The notes under the pieces are model-generated. The model was not told where the DNA came from, made no database searches, and saw only the letters and a list, made by a program, of their open reading frames with translations. Both the position numbers and the translations under genes were made by a program. DNA of 64,000 bases, from the NCBI RefSeq assembly GCF_041435015.1, contig NZ_CP107989.1, forward strand, positions 7,502,001-7,566,000. The letters are read 5' to 3'. Of the stretch, positions 48,379 to 60,698 are shown in pieces. Each line of letters begins with the position of its first letter. The first letter of the stretch is position 1. Origin of the DNA: Streptomyces canus (GTDB taxonomy: Bacteria; Actinomycetota; Actinomycetes; Streptomycetales; Streptomycetaceae).

Positions 48379-49475
48379 TCGTCCGCTCCCGCGGCGCCGT
48401 CCGCCGCCAGGGTGAAGGCGTCCGGGTCCGGAGGTGGCCATGGTCGACGGGTGAGGCCGGTCGTGGCCCACTTCTTGTCCTCGCCCGGCACCAGCAACTC
48501 CGCCACGTCCAGTACGTGATGGCCTGCCATGGAGGGGAGGCAGCTGCCTCTCGCCGGGCCGATCGCCGACGCCCAGTCGGTCGGGATCGCCGACGCTCCC
48601 CTCGTCGCTCCCGCCAGGGCCCCCGCCACCGCCGCCGTCGTGTCCGCGTCTCTCCCCATGTTCACCGCCGTCAGGACCGCCTCGCGGAAGTCGCCGTCGG
48701 CCGCCGCGTACGCGCCGAAGGCCAGGGCCACCGCCTCCGGGGCCAGGTCGGTCCACGGGTAGCCGCCGATCACCACCGCGGAGCGGACCGCTCTTTCGCC
48801 CCGGTGCGCCACGGCCACGGCTCGGCGCAGGGACCGGGCCGTCCAGCTGTCGTCCGGGATCACCGCCAGCGCGGACGCGACGACCACGACCGTGGGGGCG
48901 CCCGCCATCGCGGCCGCCACTCCCGCCGCCACCGCCTGGCCGCCGTAGATGCCCTCGCCGTCATGGCTCACCGAGCCGTCGATCGCCACCAGGCGGGCCG
49001 CCTCCGCGGGTCGGCCCGCCGCGAAGACGCCGAAGGGGGCCGCCCGCATGGCCAGGCCGTCACTCCAGGCGTGGCGGTGCTGGGCCGAGATGGGGGCCGC
49101 CAGGCCGCGGCGCAGGTTCTCCAGCGTGCCCCGCTCGCTGAAGCCCGCACCCCGGAACGGGCCCTCGTCGCGGTCCGCGATCCACTCGTGCCAGGCCGCC
49201 TCCACATGGGACGACGTGAGGGCCGAGCCGTGCCGGGCGAGGAGCAGACCGGAGAAGATCGTGTACTCGGTGTCGTCCGTGCCGGCCGGCTCGTCCAGCA
49301 CATAGCCCTCGATCCGGCCCCAGCGGGCGCGGATCTCCGACGGCTTCATGTTCTCGGCGGGGGCTCCCAGGGCGTCCCCGACCGCCAGGCCCAGCAGGGC
49401 GCCGCGGGCCCGCTCGCGGAGTCCGGTGGCGTCCTCGGGCGCCGGGACCGGGGGAATGCAGGCGATCGATGCCAT
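48375..49475 (-). CDS. ADP-ribosylglycohydrolase-family protein (first of four)
   Basis: A 366-residue protein that opens the operon. The fold starts at GALLGLAVGDALGAPAEN (about residue 23); the metal motifs are GTDDTEYTIFS and VNMGRDADTTAAVAGALAGA, both intact, so it should bind two metal ions (usually Mg) and hydrolyse a ribosyl linkage. The ATG at 49475 has GAGAGG six nt upstream; longer in-frame starts reaching 49616 have no such site. Its 5' region faces the VIT-type transporter gene across 274 nt containing iron-box-like sites. Confidence 0.88.
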   Translation of the reverse strand: MASIACIPPVPAPEDATGLRERARGALLGLAVGDALGAPAENMKPSEIRARWGRIEGYVLDEPAGTDDTEYTIFSGLLLARHGSALTSSHVEAAWHEWIADRDEGPFRGAGFSERGTLENLRRGLAAPISAQHRHAWSDGLAMRAAPFGVFAAGRPAEAARLVAIDGSVSHDGEGIYGGQAVAAGVAAAMAGAPTVVVVASALAVIPDDSWTARSLRRAVAVAHRGERAVRSAVVIGGYPWTDLAPEAVALAFGAYAAADGDFREAVLTAVNMGRDADTTAAVAGALAGATRGASAIPTDWASAIGPARGSCLPSMAGHHVLDVAELLVPGEDKKWATTGLTRRPWPPPDPDAFTLAADGAAGADE

Positions 49476-49630
49476 ACGCGGCCTCTCCCAGAGGGGGTTC
49501 CTCATGGGGCGCGGAACCCTTTGCGCATGTGTCCCACCATCGGCGGTTGACCTGAGCCTCCGAAGCCTCAGCATCACCCGGTCGACATCTGAGCGGGGGT
49601 TCGATCGTCTGTGCATTCGAAGGTAAAGCC

Positions 49631-49649
49631 GCAGGTTAGCCGAGCCTTT
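49631..49649. promoter_or_regulatory. Iron-box-like (DmdR/DtxR) site
   Basis: The sequence GCAGGTTAGCCGAGCCTTT agrees at 14 of 19 positions with the DtxR/IdeR/DmdR consensus TWAGGTTAGSCTMACCTWA as I know it, with the AGGTTAG half intact. It lies between the first glycohydrolase gene and the VIT-type transporter gene, about 100 nt from the latter, so it could serve either. Confidence 0.4.
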
Positions 49650-49716
49650 CCTTGCTGGCGGGTGGGAATGGACCGTCGTACTGTGTGCGTTGTTGAGAAT
49701 TAGAACATGTCCAAAG

Positions 49717-49735
49717 TTAGCTTTGGCTTAGCTTC
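49717..49735. promoter_or_regulatory. Second iron-box-like site just before the VIT-type gene
   Basis: TTAGCTTTGGCTTAGCTTC matches the same consensus at 14 of 19 positions and ends 14 nt before the transporter ATG, where bound repressor would block transcription or initiation. Two weak sites in one region, next to a metal transporter gene, strengthen each other, but neither is a perfect inverted repeat. Confidence 0.4.
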
Positions 49736-49749
49736 CCTGGGGGACCGGA

Positions 49750-50481
49750 ATGGCCATCATCGACATCGAGGCGCCACTGCACGAGGCGCACCGGGACAAC
49801 CACACGCACCGCGATGTGAACGGCGGCTGGCTCAGGCCCGCCGTCTTCGGTGCCATGGACGGACTGGTCTCCAACCTCGCCCTGATGACCGGAGTCGCCG
49901 GCGGGGCCGTCGGACAGAACACCATCGTGTTGACCGGACTCGCGGGGCTCGCCGCCGGTGCCTTCTCCATGGCCGCCGGTGAGTACACCTCCGTCGCCTC
50001 CCAGCGCGAGCTCGTCGAGGCCGAGCTGGACGTGGAGCGCCGAGAGCTGCGGAAGCACCCCCAGGACGAGGAGGCCGAACTCGCGGCCCTGTACGTAGGC
50101 CGGGGTGTCGAGCCCGAGCTGGCGCGCGAGGTCGCGCGGCAGTTGTCGAAGGACCCCGAGCAGGCCCTGGAGATCCATGCCCGCGAGGAGCTCGGGATCG
50201 ACCCGAGCGACCTGCCCTCGCCGCTCGTCGCCGCCGTGTCCAGCTTCGGGTCCTTCGCCCTGGGCGCCCTGCTGCCCGTACTGCCGTATCTGCTCGGGGC
50301 GACCGCCCTGTGGCCCGCCCTGCTGCTCGCTCTCGTCGGGCTGTTCGCGTGCGGTGCCGTCGTGGCCAGGGTGACCGCGCGGACCTGGTGGTACAGCGGA
50401 CTCCGGCAGCTCGCTCTGGGAAGTGCGGCGGCCGGTGTGACGTACGCCCTGGGCAGTTTGTTCGGAACGGCCGTAGGATAG
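49750..50481 (+). CDS. VIT1/CCC1-family metal transporter
   Basis: A 243-residue membrane protein of the vacuolar iron transporter family, which moves Fe2+ or Mn2+. The first helix carries FGAMDGLVSNLALMTGVAGG, followed by a second helix ending GAFSMAAGEYTSV; the cytoplasmic region (about 80-150) is acidic and helical, with E-rich metal-binding stretches (ELVEAELDVERRELRKHPQDEEAE). Three C-terminal helices follow (about 158-240). Candidate iron boxes lie upstream. In bacteria the expected role is export of excess iron or manganese. A 12-bp hairpin follows the stop. Confidence 0.9.
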   Translation: MAIIDIEAPLHEAHRDNHTHRDVNGGWLRPAVFGAMDGLVSNLALMTGVAGGAVGQNTIVLTGLAGLAAGAFSMAAGEYTSVASQRELVEAELDVERRELRKHPQDEEAELAALYVGRGVEPELAREVARQLSKDPEQALEIHAREELGIDPSDLPSPLVAAVSSFGSFALGALLPVLPYLLGATALWPALLLALVGLFACGAVVARVTARTWWYSGLRQLALGSAAAGVTYALGSLFGTAVG

Positions 50482-50488
50482 ATCGGCT

Positions 50489-50518
50489 GCTACTTATGCG
50501 ATGGGCCGCATAAGTAGC
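50489..50518 (+). terminator. Terminator of the VIT-type gene
   Basis: The arms GCTACTTATGCG and CGCATAAGTAGC pair perfectly over 12 bp around a 6-nt loop, eight nt after the stop. The stem is unusually AT-containing for this genome. Confidence 0.7.
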
Positions 50519-50860
50519 CGTTACTCGCTGGTTTCGATTGCTTAACCACTGGGCATGAGCCGTAAGCGCTGCGGGCAATGACGCTTGCGGCGCACTCGCG
50601 GGGTCGGCGACGACGCCTTCACCGCCCCCCGGCCCGACGGACGGCGATCTGACCGATCGGTCCGGTTCGGTCCCCACATACTTCAAGCCATGCATGCGAC
50701 ACCCCCCTCGCATGCCGTGGCGTCCGCATGCTGGAACGGAGTATCCGGTTCCCGAGATCCGCTCCATCATGTAACCTGCACGAAATTTTGCACTTACGCA
50801 GAGGGCCAACGTCGTCCCTCGGCAAGCTGAATATGCCAATTGACGACGACGGGAGAGCCG
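50519..50860 (+). other. Upstream region of gltB, no gene seen
   Basis: About 340 nt without a convincing ORF. It holds a palindrome-rich stretch (CTGACCGATCGGTCCGG near 50650-50665 and GCATGCATGC-type sequence near 50691) and, closer to the gene, the GlnR-like site at 50771-50797. A TTG at 50840 opens the gltB frame, but the ATG at 50861 is better placed. The 5' leader is probably long. Confidence 0.5.
50771..50797 (+). promoter_or_regulatory. GlnR-box-like site upstream of gltB
   Basis: Reads GTAAC, six nt, GAAAT, six nt, CTTAC. This follows the actinobacterial GlnR pattern gTnAc-n6-GaAAc-n6-gTnAC with intact spacing; the third element has C for G at its first base. It is 64 nt upstream of the gltB ATG, in an AT-rich patch. 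It would tie glutamate synthase to nitrogen supply. Bases are seen; GlnR binding is inferred. Confidence 0.5.
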
Positions 50861-55460
<4,600 letters not shown>

Positions 55461-55468
<8 letters not shown>

Positions 55469-56921
55469 CCCGAAGGGCTTCCTGAACCACGGCCGTGAGG
55501 TCGCCAAGTCCCGCCCGGTCGACGTACGTCTGAAGGACTGGAACGAGGTCTACGTCCCCGGCTCCCTGCTGCCGATCATCAGCAAGCAGGCCAGCCGCTG
55601 CATGGACTGCGGCATCCCGTTCTGTCACAACGGCTGTCCGCTCGGGAACCTCATCCCCGAGTGGAACGACTTCGCCTACCGCGAGGACTGGTCCGCCGCC
55701 TCCGAGCGTCTGCACGCGACCAACAACTTCCCGGAGTTCACCGGTCGTCTGTGCCCGGCGCCCTGCGAGTCGGCGTGTGTGCTCGGCATCAACCAGCCGG
55801 CCGTGACCATCAAGAACGTCGAGGTCTCGATCATCGACAAGGCGTGGGACAGCGGTGACGTCGAGCCGCAGGCCCCGGAGCGCCTGTCCGGCAAGACCGT
55901 CGCGGTCATCGGGTCGGGACCCGCCGGTCTCGCCGCCGCCCAGCAGCTCACCCGGGCCGGTCACACGGTCGCCGTCTACGAGCGCGCGGACCGCATCGGA
56001 GGCCTTCTCCGGTACGGCATCCCCGAGTTCAAGATGGAGAAGCGGCACATCAACCGCCGTATCGAGCAGATGCGCGCGGAGGGCACCCGCTTCCGTACCG
56101 GCATCGAGATCGGCCGCGACCTCAGGGCCACCGACCTCAAGAAGCGCTACGACGCGATCGTCATCGCCGCCGGTGCCACGACCGCCCGTGACCTGCCGGT
56201 CCCCGGCCGTGAGCTCAAGGGCATCCACCAGGCGATGGAGTACCTGCCGCTGGCCAACAAGGTGCAGGAGGGCGACTACGTGGCGCCCCCCATCACCGCC
56301 GAGGGCAAGCACGTCATCGTCATCGGCGGCGGCGACACCGGCGCCGACTGCGTGGGCACCGCCCACCGCCAGGGCGCGGCCTCGGTCACCCAGCTGGAGA
56401 TCATGCCGAGGCCGGGCGAGGACCGTGCCCCGCACCAGCCGTGGCCGACCTTCCCGATGCTCTACAAGGTCACGTCCGCGCACGAGGAGGGCGGCGAGCG
56501 GGTCTACTCCGTCTCCACCACCCACTTCGAGGGCGACGAGGACGGCAACGTCCAGTGGCTGCACCTCAGCGAGGTCGAGTTCATCGAGGGCAAGCTGACC
56601 CCGAAGCCGGGCACGGAGCGCAAGATCCCCGCCCAGCTGGTCACCCTCGCGATGGGCTTCACCGGCACCGACCGGGAGAACGGCCTGGTCGAGCAGTTCG
56701 GCCTGGACCTCGACGAGCGCGGCAACATCGCCCGCGACGCCGACTTCCAGACCAACGTGCCGGGCGTCTTCGTCGCCGGTGACGCGGGCCGCGGCCAGTC
56801 GCTCATCGTGTGGGCGATCGCGGAGGGCCGCTCGGCCGCCCGCGGCTGCGACCGCTTCCTGACCGGTGCGAGTGAACTGCCCGCGCCGATCCGGCCGACG
56901 GACCGCTCGCTGATGGTGTGA
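55461..56921 (+). CDS. gltD: Glutamate synthase (NADPH), small subunit
   Basis: The beta subunit of GOGAT, 486 residues, passing electrons from NADPH to the large subunit. Cysteines at 47, 50, 55 and 59 and at 98, 102 and 106 fit the two 4Fe-4S clusters. The FAD site is [11 protein letters not shown] and the NADPH site [11 protein letters not shown]; the [14 protein letters not shown] motif is at the C-terminus. It starts inside gltB, so synthesis of the two subunits is coupled. A 14-bp hairpin follows. Confidence 0.98.
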
Positions 56922-56964
56922 TCACACCCGAATAGACGTCCCGTACAACGGCGTACGGAACGCT

Positions 56965-57014
56965 GACGGCGCCTGCCCCGACGTCCCCGACCGGACCACA
57001 GGGCAGGCGCCGTC
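56965..57014. terminator. 14-bp hairpin between gltD and the chitosanase gene
   Basis: The arms GACGGCGCCTGCCC and GGGCAGGCGCCGTC pair perfectly with a 22-nt loop. It lies between the ends of two convergent genes, so it is probably used from both directions. Confidence 0.72.
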
Positions 57015-57024
57015 GCATGTTCTC

Positions 57025-57966
57025 CTACGGCACCCGGAACGTCTCCCCGTACACCTGCCACTCCAGCGGCGTCCTCAGGTCCAGGTTCCCGTCGTTCAGG
57101 AAGCGCCGTTGCGCGGTGTCCACGCGGGTGGTGTCGATGTCCGCGTCGCGGGTGCGCATGGCGTCCTCGCGGAGGTCGAGGAAGGTGTCGAGGTAGGACT
57201 TCTCGGAGCCGCCCTCGGTCGGGCTGTCGGACTTCTGGAGGGCCCGTTCGCGCAGGCCGTAGAAGCTGGTGGGGTCGGTGCCGGGGCCGTGGAAGACCAT
57301 GGCGTCGTAGTAGACGAACTGGCCGAGGGCGCCGAGGCCGTCGAGTTTGGCGAGGCGCACCGCGGGGTCGAAGTAGACGCGGTCACGTGCGGTGTCCTGG
57401 GCCTTCCGGAAGGCCGGGACCCGGGCTTCCGCCTTCCAGGCGGCCGTGAAGCCCGGGTCCAGGCCCTCGTGGGAGTCCGTGCCGTCGACCGCGCGCAGCG
57501 CGGGGAGGTACTGGGCGAGACGGTTGCCGGGGTGGGCCTTCGTGTAGCCCTCGACGAGGGTGAGCAGGTCGTTGGTGCCCGTGCAGAAGCCGATCACGCC
57601 GGCCGTGTAGCCCTGGCCGTCGCCGATGTCCTCGATGTAGGCGTAGGCGCTGCGCCAGTCGAGGGTGGAGTTCTCGGCGCTGGCCACGAGCTGCTGGGCG
57701 AGCTCCTTCTTGGCGGGGGCGGCCAGGCCCGGCGGCAGGTCGCCGATGACCGCCTTGTCCTCCGCGCCGTTCACCCCCTCGGGCCGCTCGGCCCAGGCCT
57801 TGGCACCCTGGGCACCCTCGGCGTCCTGGGCCGCCTGGGAACGGTAGGCCGAGGAGAGGTCGGGGCCCGCCCCTCCCGCGCCGGAGTCCTCGGGCGCGAG
57901 GAGGTAGACCGACGCCGTGGCGACCACGGGGACGGCCGCGAGGAGCAGCAGGCGGGCGCCTTTCAC
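57025..57966 (-). CDS. Chitosanase, glycoside hydrolase family 46
   Basis: A 313-residue exported endo-chitosanase. The catalytic pair is Glu98 (SAENSTLDW) and Asp116 (IEDIGDGQGYT), 18 residues apart as in the Streptomyces N174 enzyme (Glu22/Asp40); GVIGFCTGTND follows. The N-terminus has a hydrophobic segment (about 5-24) with an ATA that could be a signal peptidase site at residue 18, then a Gly/Ala-rich linker; no lipobox is seen. The GTG at 57966 overlaps the rhomboid stop, an unusual coupling for a secreted glycanase. Confidence 0.93.
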   Translation of the reverse strand: MKGARLLLLAAVPVVATASVYLLAPEDSGAGGAGPDLSSAYRSQAAQDAEGAQGAKAWAERPEGVNGAEDKAVIGDLPPGLAAPAKKELAQQLVASAENSTLDWRSAYAYIEDIGDGQGYTAGVIGFCTGTNDLLTLVEGYTKAHPGNRLAQYLPALRAVDGTDSHEGLDPGFTAAWKAEARVPAFRKAQDTARDRVYFDPAVRLAKLDGLGALGQFVYYDAMVFHGPGTDPTSFYGLRERALQKSDSPTEGGSEKSYLDTFLDLREDAMRTRDADIDTTRVDTAQRRFLNDGNLDLRTPLEWQVYGETFRVP

Positions 57967-58880
57967 TGCGCTCCCGTCAGTTCGGCGACCTTGCCCCAGG
58001 CAGACACCAGGAGCAGCACCAGCAGTACGGCACACGCTCCCGCCTGCACCAGGGCCCGACGGCCGTCCCGGGGAGCGTACGCGTAAGCAAGGGTGACGAC
58101 GGCCCCGGCGAGCAGGCCGCCGAGGTGGCCCTGCCAGGACGTCGCCCACGCGGAGATCACCAGCCACAGCAGCAGGCCCGCCATGAACCGGTTGACCTGG
58201 GCCATGTCGGCGCCGAGCCGGCGGGCCATCACGTAGTACGCGGCGCCGAGTCCGAAGATCGCCCCGGAGGCGCCGAGCGTGGGGGCGCCGGGCGCGACCA
58301 GCAGGACGAGGACCGAGCCGCCGAGCGCGGACAGCAGATAGAGGACGACGTACCGCAGACGGCCGAGCTGGGCCTCGACCACCCGCCCGATGTTCCACAG
58401 CGACACCATGTTCATCACGATGTGCAGGATCCCGAACGTGCCCTCGGTGGGCGGCAGATGGAGGAACGCACCGGTCAGCAGGCGGTACCACTCGCCGTCG
58501 ACGACACCCTCGGTGTGGAAGTCGGAGGGGTAGGTGTCCTGCCACACGTAGTGGCCGCCGTCCGGGCCCACGAGCCCGGCGCCCAGCATCTCGAAGCGGT
58601 CCACGATCGCCGGGCGCACGAGCTCGCCGACGTACGCGAGCACATTGAGGCCGATGAGGACGTACGTCACCAGGGGGACGGCCGTGATCCGCCCGCCGAA
58701 CGCGGTCCGGGCCTGCCGTACCGACCGTGCCCCCTCCCGCACACACTCGGGGCACTGATGTCCCACGGCGGCCTCCCGCATGCAGTCCGGGCAGATGTAC
58801 CGCTCGCAGCGGGTGCAGCGGACGTGGGACTCCACCGCCGGATGGCGATAGCAGGTGGTGACGGCGGATTCGGGGTCCAC
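57963..58880 (-). CDS. Rhomboid-family intramembrane serine protease with zinc-binding N-terminus
   Basis: A 305-residue protein. Residues 10-46 contain a zinc-binding B-box-like module (C10, H13, C22, C25, C30, C33, H41, C43, C46). The rhomboid core has six membrane segments: HIVMN (His153, Asn157), the nucleophile Ser205 in GASGAIFG, and the catalytic His252 in WQGHLGG. It should cleave membrane-spanning substrates in the bilayer. The GTG at 58880 has GGAG six nt upstream. Its stop overlaps the chitosanase start. Confidence 0.93.
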   Translation of the reverse strand: MDPESAVTTCYRHPAVESHVRCTRCERYICPDCMREAAVGHQCPECVREGARSVRQARTAFGGRITAVPLVTYVLIGLNVLAYVGELVRPAIVDRFEMLGAGLVGPDGGHYVWQDTYPSDFHTEGVVDGEWYRLLTGAFLHLPPTEGTFGILHIVMNMVSLWNIGRVVEAQLGRLRYVVLYLLSALGGSVLVLLVAPGAPTLGASGAIFGLGAAYYVMARRLGADMAQVNRFMAGLLLWLVISAWATSWQGHLGGLLAGAVVTLAYAYAPRDGRRALVQAGACAVLLVLLLVSAWGKVAELTGAQ

Positions 58881-59060
58881 GGCCGGCTCCTCGGAGTGAC
58901 AGGGGTGATGATCGAGCCGGTGGGGGCGGCGGCGAACAAAATAGCGAACGCGGGTGCGGGAGAAGAGCGGCGGGGCCGGATTCAGGAGGCTGCCCGCCCC
59001 GTTGGCATCACCCGCGTGTCGTGCCACCCTGTGGTTGATCCGACGGGGAGGCGACGACTC

Positions 59061-60698
59061 ATGGACGGCGCACGATCGGTGAACCAGGGCACTCGTGGCG
59101 GAGCGGCCGGAAAGGGCGAGAAACTCGCCGACTGGGCCGACGGGCGGCTGGGCCTGTACGCGCTGGCCAAGGCCAACATGCGCAAGGTCTTTCCGGACCA
59201 CTGGTCGTTCATGCTGGGCGAGGTCTGTCTCTACAGCTTCCTCATCCTGATCCTCACCGGCGTCTATCTCACGCTGTTCTTCGAGCCCAGCGGGGTCGAG
59301 GTCGTCTACCACGGCTCCTACGAGCCCCTCAACGGCGTGGTGATGACCAGGGCCTACGAGTCCACGCTCGACATCAGCTTCGACGTGCGCGGCGGACTGC
59401 TGATCCGGCAGATCCACCACTGGGCGGCGCTGGTCTTCGTCACCGGCATGCTCGTGCACATGATGCGGGTGTTCTTCACCGGCGCCTTCCGCAAGCCGCG
59501 CGAGCTCAACTGGGTGTTCGGCTGGACCCTGCTGTTCCTCGGCATCATCACCGGCCTGACCGGCTATTCCCTCCCCGACGACCTGCTCTCCGGCACCGGC
59601 ATCCGGTTCGCCGACGGGGCGATCCTGTCGATCCCGATCGTCGGGACGTATCTGTCGTTCTTCCTGTTCGGCGGGGAGTTCCCGGGGCACGACATCATCC
59701 CCAGGCTCTTCCCGATCCATGTGCTCGTACTGCCCGGGATCATGCTCGGCCTGGTGGTCGCCCATCTGATCCTGGTCTTTTACCACAAGCACACCCAGTA
59801 CCCGGGGCCCGGCCGGGACAACAGGTCCGTGGTGGGCATGCCCTTCCTGCCGGTCTACATGGCCAAGGCGGGCGGCTTCTTCTTCCTGACCTTCGGCGTG
59901 CTGGCGTTCATGGGAGGCCTCGCCCAGATCAACCCCGTGTGGGCGTTCGGGCCGTACAGCCCGCGCCTGGTGACCACCGGCGCCCAGCCCGACTGGTACC
60001 TGGGCTTCTCCGAGGGGCTGATCCGGGTGATGCCGGGATGGGAGATCAACTTCTGGGGCCACACCCTGGAGCCCGGTGTCTTCATCCCCTTCTCCCTCTT
60101 CCCGCTGATCCTGCTCGCGCTCGGGGTCTATCCCTTCGTCGAGGCGTGGATCACCGGCGACAGACGCGAGCACCACATCCTGGATCGGCCGCGCAACGTG
60201 CCCGTCCGCACGGGGCTGGGAGTCGCCTGGCTGAGCCTGTACGTGGTGCTGCTGATCGGCGGCGGCAACGACATCGTGGCCACGCATCTGCATCTGTCGA
60301 TCAACGCGATCACCTGGTTCGTGCGGGTGTCCGTGTTCGTGGTGCCGGTGCTCGCCTTCGTCGTCACCAAGCGGGTCTGTCTCGGGCTGCAGCGCCGGGA
60401 CCGGGACAAGGTGCTGCACGGCCGTGAGACCGGCACCATCCGGCGGCTCCCGGACGGCGAGTACGTCGAGGTCCACGAACCCCTCGCGCAGGGGCAGTTG
60501 CACACCCTCACGCAGCACGAGCAGGAACCGCCGTACGAGATCGGTCCGCTCGTCGACGCGAACGGGGTGCGGCGGCCGGTCAGGCGTTCCCAGCGGGTGC
60601 GGGCCGGGCTCGCGCGGGCGATGTTCGGGCCCGACACGCGGATCGAGAAGCCGACGGTGGAGGAGTACCGCGAGGTCACCAGCGGCGACCACCACTGA
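59061..60698 (+). CDS. Cytochrome b (QcrB-type), orphan paralogue
   Basis: A 545-residue membrane protein of the actinobacterial QcrB type. Helix B/D heme histidines are seen at His119 and His133 (RQIHHWAALVFVTGMLVH) and in PIHVLVLPGIMLGLVVAH; the Qo-site motif is PDWY in QPDWYLGF. A hydrophilic C-terminal tail of about 110 residues is typical of the group. Neither the Rieske protein (qcrA) nor the cytochrome c (qcrC) is next to it, so it is a stand-alone copy. The ATG at 59061 follows GGGAGG. Its end overlaps the convergent acyl-CoA dehydrogenase gene by 23 nt. Confidence 0.92.
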   Translation: MDGARSVNQGTRGGAAGKGEKLADWADGRLGLYALAKANMRKVFPDHWSFMLGEVCLYSFLILILTGVYLTLFFEPSGVEVVYHGSYEPLNGVVMTRAYESTLDISFDVRGGLLIRQIHHWAALVFVTGMLVHMMRVFFTGAFRKPRELNWVFGWTLLFLGIITGLTGYSLPDDLLSGTGIRFADGAILSIPIVGTYLSFFLFGGEFPGHDIIPRLFPIHVLVLPGIMLGLVVAHLILVFYHKHTQYPGPGRDNRSVVGMPFLPVYMAKAGGFFFLTFGVLAFMGGLAQINPVWAFGPYSPRLVTTGAQPDWYLGFSEGLIRVMPGWEINFWGHTLEPGVFIPFSLFPLILLALGVYPFVEAWITGDRREHHILDRPRNVPVRTGLGVAWLSLYVVLLIGGGNDIVATHLHLSINAITWFVRVSVFVVPVLAFVVTKRVCLGLQRRDRDKVLHGRETGTIRRLPDGEYVEVHEPLAQGQLHTLTQHEQEPPYEIGPLVDANGVRRPVRRSQRVRAGLARAMFGPDTRIEKPTVEEYREVTSGDHH

